Shown piece after piece: positions 1 through 13,114 of a stretch of DNA of 64,000 nucleotides. The translations under genes were made by a program, and so were the position numbers. Source of the stretch: Paraphaeosphaeria minitans (lineage: Eukaryota > Ascomycota > Dothideomycetes > Pleosporales > Didymosphaeriaceae); assembly GCA_015832175.1 (NCBI GenBank), contig WJXW01000008.1, forward strand, positions 62,001 through 126,000. The letters run 5' to 3'. The notes under the pieces are model-generated. The model ran no database searches. It was not told the DNA's origin and worked only from the letters and a program-made list of their open reading frames with translations. Position 1 is the stretch's first letter. The number at the start of each line of letters is the position of its first letter.

Positions 1-2000
1 GACGTTAGCCAGCGCTAGCTCTTTAAAGCGCTAGAGAGTGTAGAGATACTACTTTACACGTATAAGGTTTTATGTCCTATTTTTAGCGCAAAGCTTATAA
101 CCCTACCTATTCTATATTATCTACTTAAGTATCTATTGTAAGCTATACTCTAGACTATTATTACCTATAATAAAGAATATGCCTCGCTGCGTATAGGCGA
201 CATTATCCTAGAGGAGGTTAAAGTAGATTAGAAAACGCCCATTATAGCTATAGACCTAAAGTAGGTTACCCTAGAGCAGGTTCTCTAGCTTAGCTAGTAG
301 TTTTTAGGCTATCTACTAGAAGTGTTGTATAATAATTAGCTTACTATAGAGGTAGAAAACCTTTTTATTTTCTAACTAGAACGCGTTACCTGTGTTCTCG
401 CTATTTATAGTGATGTACTTACTATAGGCTAGTAGACTTAGTAGCTAGCTTATTAGGCTAAACAACCTATCTACTAGGCGCTGCCTTCTTACCTTAAGGT
501 ATACCTCTTACTCCTCCTTACCCTACTACGCCTACTCTACTAATAGAAGTAGAAGTTTAACACTAAGTACCTAGAGGTAGTAAATAATACTAGTAATTAG
601 GTATAAGTAGTGCTTCGCGCTGCGTAGCTAGCGTGCCTTTAGGTTAAACCTAAGCACTACTATAAAGTGGATAAGCCCACTCTTAAATAGGCTATAGACG
701 TAGGGGATAAGGATAAAGTTTCTAATTATTTTATATAGGCTTACTCTATAGCTAGCTAGGTTATTACTCTTTAGGCTGTGCTAGAAGTAGAGAGTAAGCT
801 TCTTCTACTAGCCCTACTATAGAAACATCTCTCGCGCGTCCTTTAGGGAATCTACCTTAGTTAGGCAATAGGTATTATTTTTATCGCTACTACTATTACT
901 ACTACTACTATTACTACTATTACTACTATTAGAGCCCCTACTCTCCTTATTACTAGTATCTACCTCCTTAGTAGTAATAATGCGTAGAGTATAGTAGATA
1001 AATATAACTATATACCTAGTGTACTGTGCCTAGCTCTCTAGGTTCTATAGCCAGGCTATAGGCTACTAGTCCACCTTATTCGCTTTAGCACTCCTTACCT
1101 ACTACTAGGTCTTACGCAGTAGTAATAACAGCCCTTAGACACTCTACTCTACTAGCTATTTTACTACTTACGTAGCCTTTTATAGCCTTAGCTTGTCTTA
1201 TTGCGGTAGTTAGATAGCATAGGTAAAATATACATAGTTATAGTTTATAAAGTGCTCTAGCTACTTAGTAAACTTCTACTAGCCTGTCTTATCTATTTTT
1301 ATAACTTTAGCCTCTATAACTTACTCCTATTACTCTCTCTTTTCCTATATTATAGTAAATTACTTTAGCAGCTTATTTACGCTTTCCTTATTAGCGCTTA
1401 GTAAGGCTGTATTATAGCCTTACCTAGATACCTATACAGTAAAGTAGCGCTACTAGCCTAACGCTAGAAAGAAGAACTATATAGTAATCTAGTAGTATAG
1501 CGCATTTAAGCTAGTTTTAAATAATAGCTAGTGCGCCCCCTTATAGTATTCCTACATTTTATCCTTATTTTAAGTAAAATAACTATAGTTAGGCTACTAG
1601 TACTATAGCCTATTAACTAGCTTCTTAAGCACCTTAATTAGCGGCCTATCTAGTTATAGTAGGATAACCTTATAAGGTTTTTGTATCCTTAAGTGTATAT
1701 AGCTCTAGATAAACTTCTTCCTCTTTTTAGTAAGTATATAGTGCTTTCTCTAGAGATGCTTATAAAGGCTCTAGATACTAATTTTATACTCCCTATAGTA
1801 GAGTACGCAATACTTCTTTAGGTAGATAATATAGTTCTAGATCTATACCTACGTAGCGTTATTACTAGCTAGCCTCTACTCCTCTATATAGTTAGACCTA
1901 GCTAGTAATAATATAGGCAGCGCAGCTACGCTTATGTTATAAATATACTTATATAACTCTATAGCTGTCGCTAGCTAGGGAGAGAGTTAGGGTAGTAGAG
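1..2000 (-). pseudogene. RIP-degraded 5' part of a telomere-linked-helicase-like gene (copy 1, runs off the left edge)
   Basis: This stretch is collinear with 7740-9800: for example the segment near 85-200 matches 7825-7940, and the one near 600-660 matches 8340-8400. Since 7740-9800 lies upstream (minus-strand sense) of a recognisable RecQ helicase core at 5900-7000, this copy should be the amino-terminal part of a second, diverged gene of the same kind whose helicase core lies to the left of the window. The identity by eye is only moderate because both copies were mutated independently. The reading frame is riddled with stops. I recognise no domain in this part by itself; the assignment rests on the homology to copy 2. 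Confidence 0.5.
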
Positions 2001-2699
2001 AAGGCATTCTCTATATTTTAGTAATAGTACTCTTTTTAAGGAACCTTCTACTACACTACTATCCTTTTTTTTTTTCCTAGCCTAGCTATTTCTTACGCGA
2101 CGTAACGCGTTCTTACTTATACTTAATAATAATTATAATTATAAAACTATATTACTTAGGTCTATAGGACCTATATAATCTCCTATAGAATCCTACCTAA
2201 GGGCGTTAATTAGTTAGGTTAGATAGTACGGTACGTCTATATATTAGTAGATTTAGACTTCCTATATATGTGTATAAAAAGTCTAAAAATAATAAATTTA
2301 CTTTACGCCTACGCTTTTCTTATAAGCGCTACGCTAAGCACCCTAAGAATTATTATAAGTAACTATATATTAGCTAATAACACTAAATAAGGCTATAAAA
2401 AATATAAGTAGTGCTGCTTAGAGCTTTTTTATATCTAAAGACGTAGATTTTACCTATCTTACTTATAAAATGCTAAATAGAGACTACGTAAAACTATTCT
2501 ATTACTAGCTTATAACTACTCCTACCTTACTATAGGGCGCGTCTTACCTATGTAGCGTAGGCTAGCTCTTCCCTAATAATATTAGTAACTATTATTTTAT
2601 TATTATTACATACTCCCTTCTATTAGTTGTCTAGCTATTATATAAGACCCTTACTAAGGATACGCTAACTAAGGAGGACTAGCGCTATCTAGTAAACGT

Positions 2700-3990
2700 G
2701 GCTAAGTTGCTTACGTAGGGAAAGAGTATAGAGCCGCTACTATTTACGTAAAAGGCTGTAGTGCCCGCTTTATAGTAGAGGAAGTAATTACTACTATCTA
2801 TACTAACTACCTCCTCTAAGCGTGCCTAAAGGGAAGAGGGGAGTAAGGAGCTATCCTAGTCTAGTAACTAAGAGAAGTAGGGCGTTATAGTTATAAGTAA
2901 TAATAACTACCGTGCTAAGAAGCTACGCTAGGAGAAATAGAAGAGGAATGTTATATAGGCTAATAATAAGACCTATCTTAAATATAGCCTTATTAAGCCA
3001 GACGAGAGAGCTAGTAGCTAGGAGAGGGACGCCTACTAGTCTATACTACTAGCTAACTAGGCTATTATCGCCTAGATCCTTAGGCAGCGCATCTCTAGTA
3101 GGAAGGACTTCTACTAGTTAATAATAACGCCCTACTACACTGCCTACACCCTCTTAGGAAAGGTATAGGTGCTTAGTAACTAGAAGTGTATAGAAGAGGC
3201 CCTTAACTTCCTTAAGGTTTAGTGTAAACGTAGCTCGCCCTTCTAAAGTAAGGGCAAACTAGTTAATAGCTAGACTAGGATTAGTACTATAGCTAGGCGT
3301 TTAAAGCTTCCTAGTTTACATAATAAGAAGCTATACTTTGCCTATAACCTATATATTTACTATAATAGGAATATAGCAGTAGTCTACATTAAAACGCGTT
3401 AGGCTGCAGCCCTTCTAGGCTACGCCTATAAGAGGATAAGAGCGTAGATCTAGTATAAGGACTTAGTCTCTAGTAATAACTAATTATAGAACTATTATAG
3501 GAAGAGTAAAGTTAGCTCTAAGACTATCTAGGCGCTTATAGAGTTAACTAGTGCTAAAGAGACTAAGGACGCCTTTATATAGTAGCTAAACTATAGTATA
3601 CGCTAGTACCTCCTTGCCTAGGAGCTAGGTTAGGGCATCCTTATACTAATACTGCACGCTAAGATTAATTAAATCTAGATTAAGCGCACCCTTTGTAAAG
3701 ATAAGCTGCCTATTTAGGTAGACCTTATTAAGAAGGTGTAATAGGATATGTTTAACCTTAGTAAGTAGCTAGAGCGTAAGTTAGGGCCTAAGGGGATTAA
3801 TAGCGGGCCTATTAATAGGGACTAGGCGCTAAGTATTAAAGCAGGCGCGCCGCCTACTATCTATAAAATTAAAGAGGTAAGAGATAGTAAGAATAAGGGG
3901 ATAGATAATAAGGCTAGTAGTAGTAGTAAGGGTAGTAGTAGTAAAGAGAGTGTTAATAAATAGGGTAATTCGCGCTAGATACTTTAATAT
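2700..3990 (+). pseudogene. Unrecognised RIP-degraded reading frame, probably of a mobile element
   Basis: On the plus strand one frame from about 2700 to 3990 stays coherent for more than 400 codons if stops, almost all of them TAG, are taken as RIP products of CAG or TGG. The composition is that of a real protein: charged and hydrophilic early, a mixed central part around 3000-3600, and a serine/lysine-rich end around 3880-3960. I cannot assign it to a family: no reverse transcriptase, integrase, transposase or helicase motif is visible to me. It lies between the two telomere-linked-helicase-like copies, so it may be an element that inserted next to the first copy, or part of the longer repeat itself. 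Confidence 0.35.
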
Positions 3991-4354
3991 TACTATAGTT
4001 ACTATAATAAATAGCGCCTTCTTTCTTAACTGTACTCTTAGTAGTATTATTAGCCTCTACTATTATAAGATCTAAGCTGTTATGTAAGCCTATAAGGCTA
4101 ATATCCTAATTACCTTACGCTATAAGTATACTATTATCTCTAAGACTATAACTAATTCTAGTATAAAGCTTATTGGCAGCTGCGGCTTGTCTGTAGTTAC
4201 TTCTGCCCCTATTATAATAGTAGCCAACTCTTCTCTAGTTTGTAGGATTGTAGACTGCAGTAGAAGTTCTCTATTCTATAAAATATTAGTATACATTTAG
4301 ATGAACCTAAACTAGATCTAAATTAGATATAGTGTTGTGCACTCTTAACTTTTA

Positions 4355-4703
4355 CTTCTTTAACTTTGTGCTAGACACGTAACGCGCGCCTATAATAATA
4401 GCTATAGTACTTTTTATAATATAAATAGTGCTATAGGTGTAGAATAACTATCTAAGTATTCTGTGTCTTTTTTTAGGATATAGATTGTGTTTATAGTAGT
4501 GTTTAAAAGCTTGTCTATAGTTATGTAGGCGCGTATATAACTTTCGCATTTCTAACTTCTTTAACTTTAGTGCTAGACACACAACACGTGCCTATAATAA
4601 TAACTACTATAAGTTTTGCAATACAAATTATACTATAGGTGCAGAATAGTCTCCTAAGTATTCTATGTTTTTTTTAGAATAGAGACTGTATTTATAGTGG
4701 CGT
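4355..4703. repeat. Two-copy tandem repeat, about 201-bp period
   Basis: The segment 4355-4502 is repeated at 4556-4703 in the same orientation. Both begin CTTCTTTAACTTT, run through a shared block with GTGCTAGACAC and CCTATAATAATA, and end in a shared TTTATAGTRGYG. Differences are mainly C/T and G/A, as expected from RIP after duplication. Function unknown. Confidence 0.7.
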
Positions 4704-4813
4704 AGTTACTTATTCCTACTTTTATATACCTGCCTACATGGTGTTCGCGTACCTGCCTATATGGACGTGTTAAAAGAGGTTTAGCGCCCCTAGCGCTATA
4801 CTGTTCTTATCGT

Positions 4814-4829
4814 GTATGTGGCCACATAC
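4814..4829. repeat. 16-bp perfect palindrome in a GC-retaining island
   Basis: GTATGTGGCCACATAC is a perfect inverted repeat with no spacer. It sits in a short stretch (about 4735-4860) that kept CA, TG and CG dinucleotides better than its surroundings. A related stretch with GTGACCAC and the same downstream CTTCCTCTTRGATAG occurs near 9970-10010, upstream of the second helicase copy, so both may belong to the 5' flank of that repeat family. Confidence 0.55.
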
Positions 4830-5369
4830 GCGGCTTCCTCTTGGATAGAAATATAAATTATTAACATAAAATTAAATTTAGTTTTACTCTAGTAGTTATA
4901 TAATACTATTAGTATAAACTATTTAAAGTAAAACTTATAATTCCTAAATAAGTAAAAATTATTATAAGTATATAAAAAAGTATACTACTATTTAATAACT
5001 AGTGGTAAAGTTTATAAAAAAGTAGAAATATAGTTTAATTATAATTTTATTAAATTCTAATAAGTTATAAGATAGTATAAATACTAGTACTTAGGTTTTT
5101 AGAAATTTACTTATTTTATATAATTCCTAAACTCTTCTAGAAGACTCTAGTTTCTATTTTTTCTATAATTTCTAAAACTTACATTCTATTATACTAATAT
5201 ATAGTAAAGTAAAATAAAATCTATAATAGATAGGCTAACTCTACTATAATATGTACAAAGTGAGATTTTTTAAAAAATAGAAGTAAAGTACTATATTCTA
5301 GGCCTAATTCTTCTCTTTAAGTTTTATAATAACTCTTATAGCTACTACTATTACATTACTAAAAAATTT

Positions 5370-8300
5370 GCCCTAGATACGTTTATAATAGCGCTGTCTA
5401 AGCTATACCTAGTACGCCTGGCACGAAATCTTACACTTACCCTAGAACCTATACTACTAAATAATTTTAAGCCTATCTGTAATCCCTATTACTACCCTAG
5501 CCACAGAAATTATAATATTTGGCCACTAGCATAAGTTTGTAACGTCCTGCCCTATTACGCACTACTTCTGGCTTATCTAGTACCTTTAATAGCTGTGGTA
5601 GTTCCTAGCGTTACGCACTCCTTGCTAGAACTTATTTATATCTCTTCTTATTATTATAGGCTGCGCTATACACAGTATTATTCTATACTCTTACTAGCCT
5701 ATCTGCCCTAGCACCTAGCATATTACACACCTAGCCTATAGCTTATTTATACTTACCTCTACCTCTTACCACTTACTTACTATAAGCGACTAGGCCTACT
5801 ACTACTTAATTTAGCCCTTACTATATTAATTATACCTAGCTAAGTTTATATTACTATATACTACCTACTACCTATCTATGTACTTACTTATCTTCCTGCG
5901 CTAGTAGCCTTCGCTTTTAATAAATATGCCTATTATGTATATATCTACTAACGCTTTACCTTTCTAGATTCGCCTCTCTACCTTACCTAGCTTAATAATA
6001 ATAACTAAGTCCGCCACTTTGCCGCTACGCCCTACACGCCTACTTTCCTAGTAGTAGTTAATTATACTCTATAGTATGCCTACGTGTAAGACAAATATAA
6101 TACTAGAAAAGTTAACCCTAGTACTAAGTGCTAATATTACTATAATAAGCCTACCTTTATCTAGCTAGCTAGTAAGAATCTTAGTTTAATCTAACTTACT
6201 AGTGTAGTAGTGCTTATAGCCTAGCGCCCTTACTAGTATTTTGCATGTAGTCCTACTATAGTAGTAGATAACGCCTTTCTAGCCACCCTATAGCTATTTC
6301 TACTACTATTAATATATGGCTAGTGCTGCCTCTATAGCCTTACCTCGCCTATACCACAACACGTAATACTAGATGTTAGGCCGCACTGTACTAGCCTAGA
6401 TATAGGTGGCAGCTTAAATTAATATACTTCTACCTAATACCCTTTTTAGCATAGGTAGTAGCGTTACTATTAGTAGTATAATTAGGTATGTAAGTATATA
6501 TAGATTCTATAGCTTTACTAGCTTTAGCCGCCAATAGCTAGAGGTAATAATAAGATAGCACTTATTAATTACCACTTACTATAGCTACTTCTTATCTTTT
6601 AGTAAGCTAGTATACTTTAGGAATCTTACGCTGCTAGCGATATTAGCACTAACTAGTATAATAGAGGCTAGATTTATCTTATAATTAACCTATTCTACGC
6701 AGTTAATACTGCGCGCGTAAATACGTATTACTAGGTTCTTAATTAGTGTGCAGAACAGCACTATAACTATAGTTACGCTAGTATAGTTAAGGTAGGCTAG
6801 TACTATAAATAGTAAACTCTTGCCTCTACTTATAGGAAGTATAACTACTAGCGGTGTCTAACTGTTTACTATAGCGAATATGGCCTATTCCTACTTGTCT
6901 AACTTAAATAATATAGTAGCCTGGCTAAGTGCCTACTATATTACTTTAGACATTACACTTATAGTAACACCTTCTAGTTTAGTTTTTTTCTATAGTATAA
7001 CTATAGTAAGATTATCTCTCTCTTTATCTTAACTATCTTTTTTTTTCCTATTACTGCTTCCTAGCTGCACTAGGTTGTATCTTGTGCCTATTTATATCTA
7101 GAAACTCGTGCTAGTGCTAACTAAGCAGCTAGAAGGTCTTAATTAAACGTATACTAAGATGCTTTATAATATTAATAGGTACGCTATAGTTAGCTAGGCT
7201 AATTTTAGTTATCTGTGTACTCTATAGCTCTAATAGGCTCTTACTATCTTTATTAACCTTAGGCTTTTTAATCTTACCTACCTTATTTTAGTAACCCTAC
7301 CTAAACACATCCCTAACCACCTCCTACCTAATCTCTACTACTGTGTGTTAGTAGTTAAGCGTGTTTAGTGCTACTCCTAGGTGCTTACCTATTTCGCGTT
7401 TTAGCACCTACGTTAAGTGATTTATATGCTATAGACCCTACTTATTAGCCTATAGGTAGTTAGTAAAGCTGCCGCCTAGCACCTCTATAGTTAGGTACTC
7501 TTTAAATAGCTATACGTACGCTAGGTATATAATAAGCACCTATAAGAGCTGTAAGGGTAGGAACCTTAGGATAATCTTAGGCTTATTAAACTATAACTAT
7601 AACTTATAGTAATAGACTACTATTATAATCTATCTATCTATTATAAAGAGGTTATAGTTCTGTAGTGCTCTGTTACGAAACTATATTGCTGTGATCTTAG
7701 TGCCCTAATCTAGTATTTTCTTATTAATATAGAAATTAGTAAGCTCTAGCTCCTTAAAGCGCTTAATACTGCGTAAGTATAGCTTTACGTGTATAACGTT
7801 CTAAGTTCTATCTCTAGAGTAGAGCTTCTAACCCTACTTGTCCTATATTATCTATTTAAGTATCTATTACAAGCCATTCTCTAGACTATTGTTCCTATGC
7901 GTAATAAAGGATATACTGCGTTATATGCACGTAATATTGTCCTAAATTAGGTTAAGCCAGATTAGGAAACGCTAACTAGGACTATAGACCTAGAGTAGCT
8001 TACCCTAGAGTAGGTCCTTTAGCTTAGTTAATAGTTTTTAGGCCATTAGCTAGAAATAGTGTATAATAATAAGTCTACTATTAAGGTAGAAGATCTTCTT
8101 ATCCTCTAACTAGAAGGCGTTGCCTACGTTGCTAGTATTTATACTAATAAACTTACTATAGGCTAGTAGACTAAGCAGCTAGCTTGTTAGGCTAAAGGAC
8201 CTATTCGCTAGGAAGCGCTTTCTTAGGTTAAGATAGTAGTTATGTTTTACTAAGCCCTACTATTCCTATTGCGTGGGTAGAAGTAGGTGTTTAACACTAA

Positions 8301-9800
8301 TTACCTAAATGTAGTATACTATCCTAGCTACTAGATATAAATAGTTCTTTATAGTGCGTAGTTAATGTATCTCTAAATTAAACCTAAGTATAGTAGTAAG
8401 GTAAACGAGCCTACTCTTAAATAGACTATAGATGTAGGTTATTATAATAAACGTACTAAGCATCTAGCGTACTAGGATAATGTGGCTAGCTTTATTATTA
8501 CTGTCTAGGGCCTCTTAGAGTATAGTGGCCAGCAGCTTTTAGTCCTCTTTTTATAGGAATATCTCCTGCGCGTCCTTTATAGGATTAATTTTAACTTAGT
8601 AACCTGTGTGGGCCTTAGGTGGGCTCTTATTACTGTAGTTACTGCTACTACTACTATTACTATTACTACTATTATTAGTGCTACTACCCTTACTACTTTT
8701 TATATTCTTACTCTTCTTATCTACTTCTTTAGTGGTAATAATACGTAGGATATAGTATATAAATATTATAATATATCTAGTATAGCGCGCCTAGCTCTTT
8801 AGGTTCTATAGTTAGGCTATTAGCTACTAGTAGATCTTATTAGCCTACGCACTCTTTACCTATTATTAGGTTTTACGTAGTAGCGAGGATAGCCTTTAGA
8901 CGCTCTACTTTACTAGCTACTTTATAGCCTATACGGCCTTTTGCAGCTTAAGCTTATTCTAGTGTAGTAGCTAGATTGCGTGGGTAAGGTGCACATAGTT
9001 ATAGTTTATAAAGTACTCTAGCTACTTTATAAACTTCTACTAGCCTATTTTATCTATCTTTATAATTTTTATATTTATTACCTACTTTTACTACTTCCTC
9101 TCCTCCTGCGTTTACGTATACTCTACTAGAATGTCTTCTACCTCTTTTTTATGTGCCCTAGCGTCTACTCTGCTGTCTACTATATTAGGGACGTAAACTA
9201 TAAAGTACTACTACTATTCTAAAGTAGGGAAGAAAAACTATATCTTTACCTTCTAGTAGAGCGCATTTAATCCTGTCTTAAACGCTAACCTATAACTATT
9301 ATAGTGTAGTTATATCTAGCCCTTATTTCGCGTAAGATAGCTATATACTAGCTACTTATATTAGAAGCTATTTAACAGCGCTTCTAGGACCTAAATTAGT
9401 AGTCTACTAGTGTCTAGTAGCGTAACGCTGTCTAGCCCTTATTTTCTTAAAAGAGCGTAGCTTTTAATAAATTTCCTCTATTTGTTAACTAGTACACTAT
9501 GCTTTTAATAGAGATATATATTAAGATTTTCTATACTAGCTTTGTGCTTACTACAGTAAAGCATACTATACTCCTTAATAAAATAAATATACTTTTATAT
9601 ATTAGCTTACGCTAAGTTTTCTCCTACTAGTTACTATTACTGCTAAGAGTTCTGTTAATATAGTAATATTAGTACTCTGTTAGCTAGGTTTAACATAGAA
9701 GCTTAAGCGTCCTAGTAGAACTCTATTACGAATTAGTAGTAAAAAGTAATAGCTAAACCCTACGCTACTACTATCCTATTTTGTAAATAAGAGATAGTAG
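5370..9800 (-). pseudogene. RecQ-type helicase, telomere-linked-helicase-like (copy 2, RIP-inactivated)
   Basis: On the minus strand a single frame, interrupted only by stops, carries RecQ-like helicase motifs. A Walker A-like stretch LPISRGKSLLF lies at 6839-6807. It is followed by a hydrophobic TSVTIVIVLF motif Ia strand, a DEAH-box-like position (NKCYLI, near 6590-6570) and a motif III-like segment. Motif V/VI-like text ALSTRVNFSSIIFVLHVGIL, then a degraded arginine-rich motif VI (ESRRVGRSG), lies about 6140-6030. This arrangement is typical of the multi-copy RecQ helicases found near fungal chromosome ends. Sequence upstream (7740-9800) would encode the long amino-terminal region and is homologous to window bases 1-2000. 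Numerous TGG-to-TAG and CAG-to-TAG changes show it is dead. The 5' and 3' limits are approximate; the family is well supported, the telomere-linked subtype is inferred. Confidence 0.72.
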
Positions 9801-9849
9801 ATTAGTATAAGAGGTTACGTTAAGATAAATTAGAATGAGAAAGAAATAG

Positions 9850-12800
9850 AAATAGCTAGGGAATAGAATTGTTTCTGCCCCTAGTCTAACGCGTATCTGG
9901 TATTAAATCCTACCTAATTTGTTAACTCTAACCCTAACGCTAAGCCAATCTTAGCGCGTCTGTGACCACTAACGCCTCTTCCTCTTAGATAGGTAAGAGG
10001 CTTTAACTGCCTAAAAAAGCTAGTGCCTATAGTACACTAGATGATTTTAGATTAGATTAACTAAAAAGTCTTTAAAATATGTAATAGCTAATATTAAAAT
10101 CCCTAGTTCCTAGTACTAAAGAAAGATAAAGGGTACTAATTAATTAATAACGCCTAGTTCTATAATAAGGTTTTAGAAAGAGATGCTAATCTCCTACCCT
10201 TAGCTAATAAGTTTTTAGAGAGGATTAGAGGTAGAGTAATCTACTCTTTATTTAATTTGTTTTTAGGGTTTAACTAGATACTGCTCTATACGGCCTTAAG
10301 AGATATAATAGCTTTCTAGATACTTATAGGCCTAGTAAGGCACTGCACACTGCCATAAGGTGTAATAAATTTACTAGGAGTTTTCTAGAGAGCTATATTA
10401 ATAATCTTTTAGAGGTATTTCCCTAATACTTTACCCTTTATTAATAATATTACATTGGCAGGACTAAAGTTAACCTATAGGGATAAAGAAGCCCTTTCTA
10501 GGATACACTAATTTGTGCTCGAACATATTATACAGCTAGATAGGGTACTTGCTAACCTAGAGAGGGCCTATACTACTATATTAGAAATAAAATCCTTCTA
10601 GGGAGTAAACTAAATAGAAATTGTAGGATATAAGGTATCGCCTAATAGCTAATCGCCTTAAGATAAGAAAGTGGCCAAGATTCTATACTAGAAAAAATAC
10701 ACAAATTAAGGAGAAGTCTAATAGTTTATTAGGATTTATACTTACTATTACTAATAGATCTTCTACTTTTCTATTAAAGTAAAACCTTTATATATGCTTA
10801 CTAGGAAAGGCTAAGAGTGGAAGTAGGGAGATTTTAAGCGCTAATTAATAAACATTCTAAAGGAGAGTATTACTACTACACTAGTTCTAATAACTCTTAA
10901 TTATAAATTAGGAAGGCAGATCTTTGTCTATATAGATATAAGTTTATAAGGAGGAGGAGCCTATATTAAGTAAGTAGGAGAGGATAGGAAGCGCCACCTA
11001 GTGCAGTTTAAAAGTATACTATAGTCTAAAGTAGAATTAAAGTAGCACTTAACTAAGCTTAAATATAAAGTAGTAGTATAGGCACTAAAGAAGTTTACGC
11101 TGTACCTATATAGGACCTAATTTATTATTAAAATAGATGTGGCTACTCTAATTTTACAGCTTAACTAGTCTTCTACTAACCTCTCTAGATTAGTAATAAA
11201 CTAATAGCTAGGTATAATACTACTATAGGACTTTAAAATTGTCTATAGGCTAGGAAAATAAAATATTATTACTAATAGATTATTAAGGTACCCCTAACTA
11301 AAAGGATGGACAGCGCCAAAAGAATTAAAAGAAGACCTAGGTCCCTTTATAGACTATATAGTAGAGAAGTATAATAATAGCTTAGTGTTTACCTTACAAG
11401 AGGCCTAGATCCTTAGCGAAGACTTTTTAGAAGAATTAAAAGAGATAGCGAGGTTCTTACTATCTAGAAAAAGACCTAATAGGGCTAATACCCTAGAAAA
11501 GCCGCCTTTTATAGACAAAGAAGGCCTGAACCTTTTTTATAAAAGCGAACCTACTATTTAAGAAGTTAACCCTAAATCTTACTATCTAAAGGGTAATTAA
11601 TAACCTAGATATTTAAAAGGCACTTATTTGGGAAGTCTACTAGCACCTCTACTATAAAAGAATCTAGACTATAAATGCTGCGATCTAGTCTTAGTTCTAG
11701 TAGAAGGGCTAGTTTAAGATAATTTAAACTAAGCTAAAGAAATATACTGTCTATACTGCTAAATAAGGTAATTAGATAGAAATAAGCCTTAAAATTAGTA
11801 ACCCTAGGACCTTATTTAAATAATAGACTATTAATATCACCTATATGCCTATAAGGAAACATTAGAAATCCTTCCTTATTGTTACTAGGAAATATGCCTT
11901 AGGATAGCCTAAAGCTAGAGCGCTTATTAGAGTAGATTTAGAAAGTATTATAAAGTTCCTCTATAAGGACATTATCTATAGGTAGGGGGTGTTTCCTTAA
12001 CTAAGCGTAGATAGGGGGCCTGAAAACAAATTAGTAGTTAAAGCACTGGCTAAACACTATAGGATACACTATATTTAAGCTTCCTCCTACAACTCTAAGG
12101 CTTAAGGGCTAGTTAAACAAGGTTACTAATTACTTATTACAGCGCTTATAAAGCTAGGAAATAATTAGGAGCGTAATTTACCTATAGTAGTATAGGCTAA
12201 AAGGGTTTTAATTTAATAAAGCACAGGGTTAGCACCTACAGAGATAATAAATAGTATTTAACCTATACTACCTATTAAGCTGGCGATTAAAAGCTAGCAG
12301 ACCCTACTATAGTTAGAGGTAAAGAACTAATTAGATCTACTTACCCTAAGGGCTAAGTAGTTAGAATAGAGAGGCAATAAACTTTTAGAGGCACTATCTA
12401 GGTTAAAAAGAATGCGCCTTAAGAGAGTAGAGTAATAGGATTTTAGTAAAGCCTATTAATAAGACTTTTACAAAGGAGACCTAGTGCTAGTTTAGGATTT
12501 AATTAGGGCTATAGACAAGTTAATAGCTATAAAGATAAAGGATTACTAGCTAGGCCCTTACTAAATTTCTATTAACTACCCTAGCTAGTTATATTACTAA
12601 CTAGAAGAGCTTAATAGAGCTATATTCTAGTATACTACGTATAATAACCGCCTTAAGCGCTTCTACTAGCACACCCTAGATAATAAAGCATAGGTACTAA
12701 GAGGAAGGATAAGAATTATGCCTAAGGACCTACTAATTAACTCTTAGACCCTACTACTAAAGCTACTAAAACCACTACGCTATTAAGAAGTTAAAAAAAG

Positions 12801-13070
12801 GGAGGAGCACAGTGATTCTAGCTTAGAAGTTAAGGATAGCTTTATAAGAACTAGAGGGGTAGAGTAGAAGAAGGAACTCTAATAGGCTATTATACTACCT
12901 ATATAGACAAGAGGTAATTTACTAAAGGTGGTTATTTTAAAGAGAGTAGAAGTATTAGATTTTAATATAGACTAAAATATATCTACCTTAGAGTCTAATG
13001 TTGTGTTAAACTAGCCTAATCCTTTCCTAATATAGAATTAGGAAAGCTAACTATAGGCAGTTGGCAAAAG
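9850..13070 (+). mobile_element. Ty3/gypsy retrotransposon pol remnant (RT, RNase H, integrase), RIP-degraded
   Basis: Reading through stops on the plus strand gives Ty3/gypsy pol in normal order. The reverse transcriptase lies at about 10090-10480 (VPKKDKGY-like start, then GFN-ILLYTALRD, then RHCTLP and a mutated polymerase box). RNase H covers 10890-11280 (YIDISL-GGGAYIK, then ALKKFTLYLY and a DFKIVYRLGKQN-like end). The integrase runs about 11580-12350. A C-terminal segment at 12480-12680 carries GPY, then YY-LEELNRA and NRLKRFY, as in fungal Ty3 elements. The order RT-RNase H-INT, with integrase last, excludes Ty1/copia. No flanking LTR pair could be delimited with confidence and gag was not recognised. 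Stops in every domain rule out activity. Confidence 0.82.
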
Positions 13071-13086
13071 AGAGAGAGGAAGAAAG

Positions 13087-13114
13087 AAAAAAAAAAAAAA
13101 AAAAAAAAAAAAAA
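13087..13114 (+). repeat. Poly(A) run of 28
   Basis: An uninterrupted run of 28 A follows a purine-rich AGAGAGAGGAAGAAAG stretch, directly after the C-terminal end of the Ty3 pol remnant. It could be a retroposed tail or simple slippage. Confidence 0.9.

Noticed and set aside
1..9800. Telomere repeat array
   Set aside because: Isolated TTAGGG/CCCTAA-like words occur, but there is no tandem array, so a chromosome end is not in the window.
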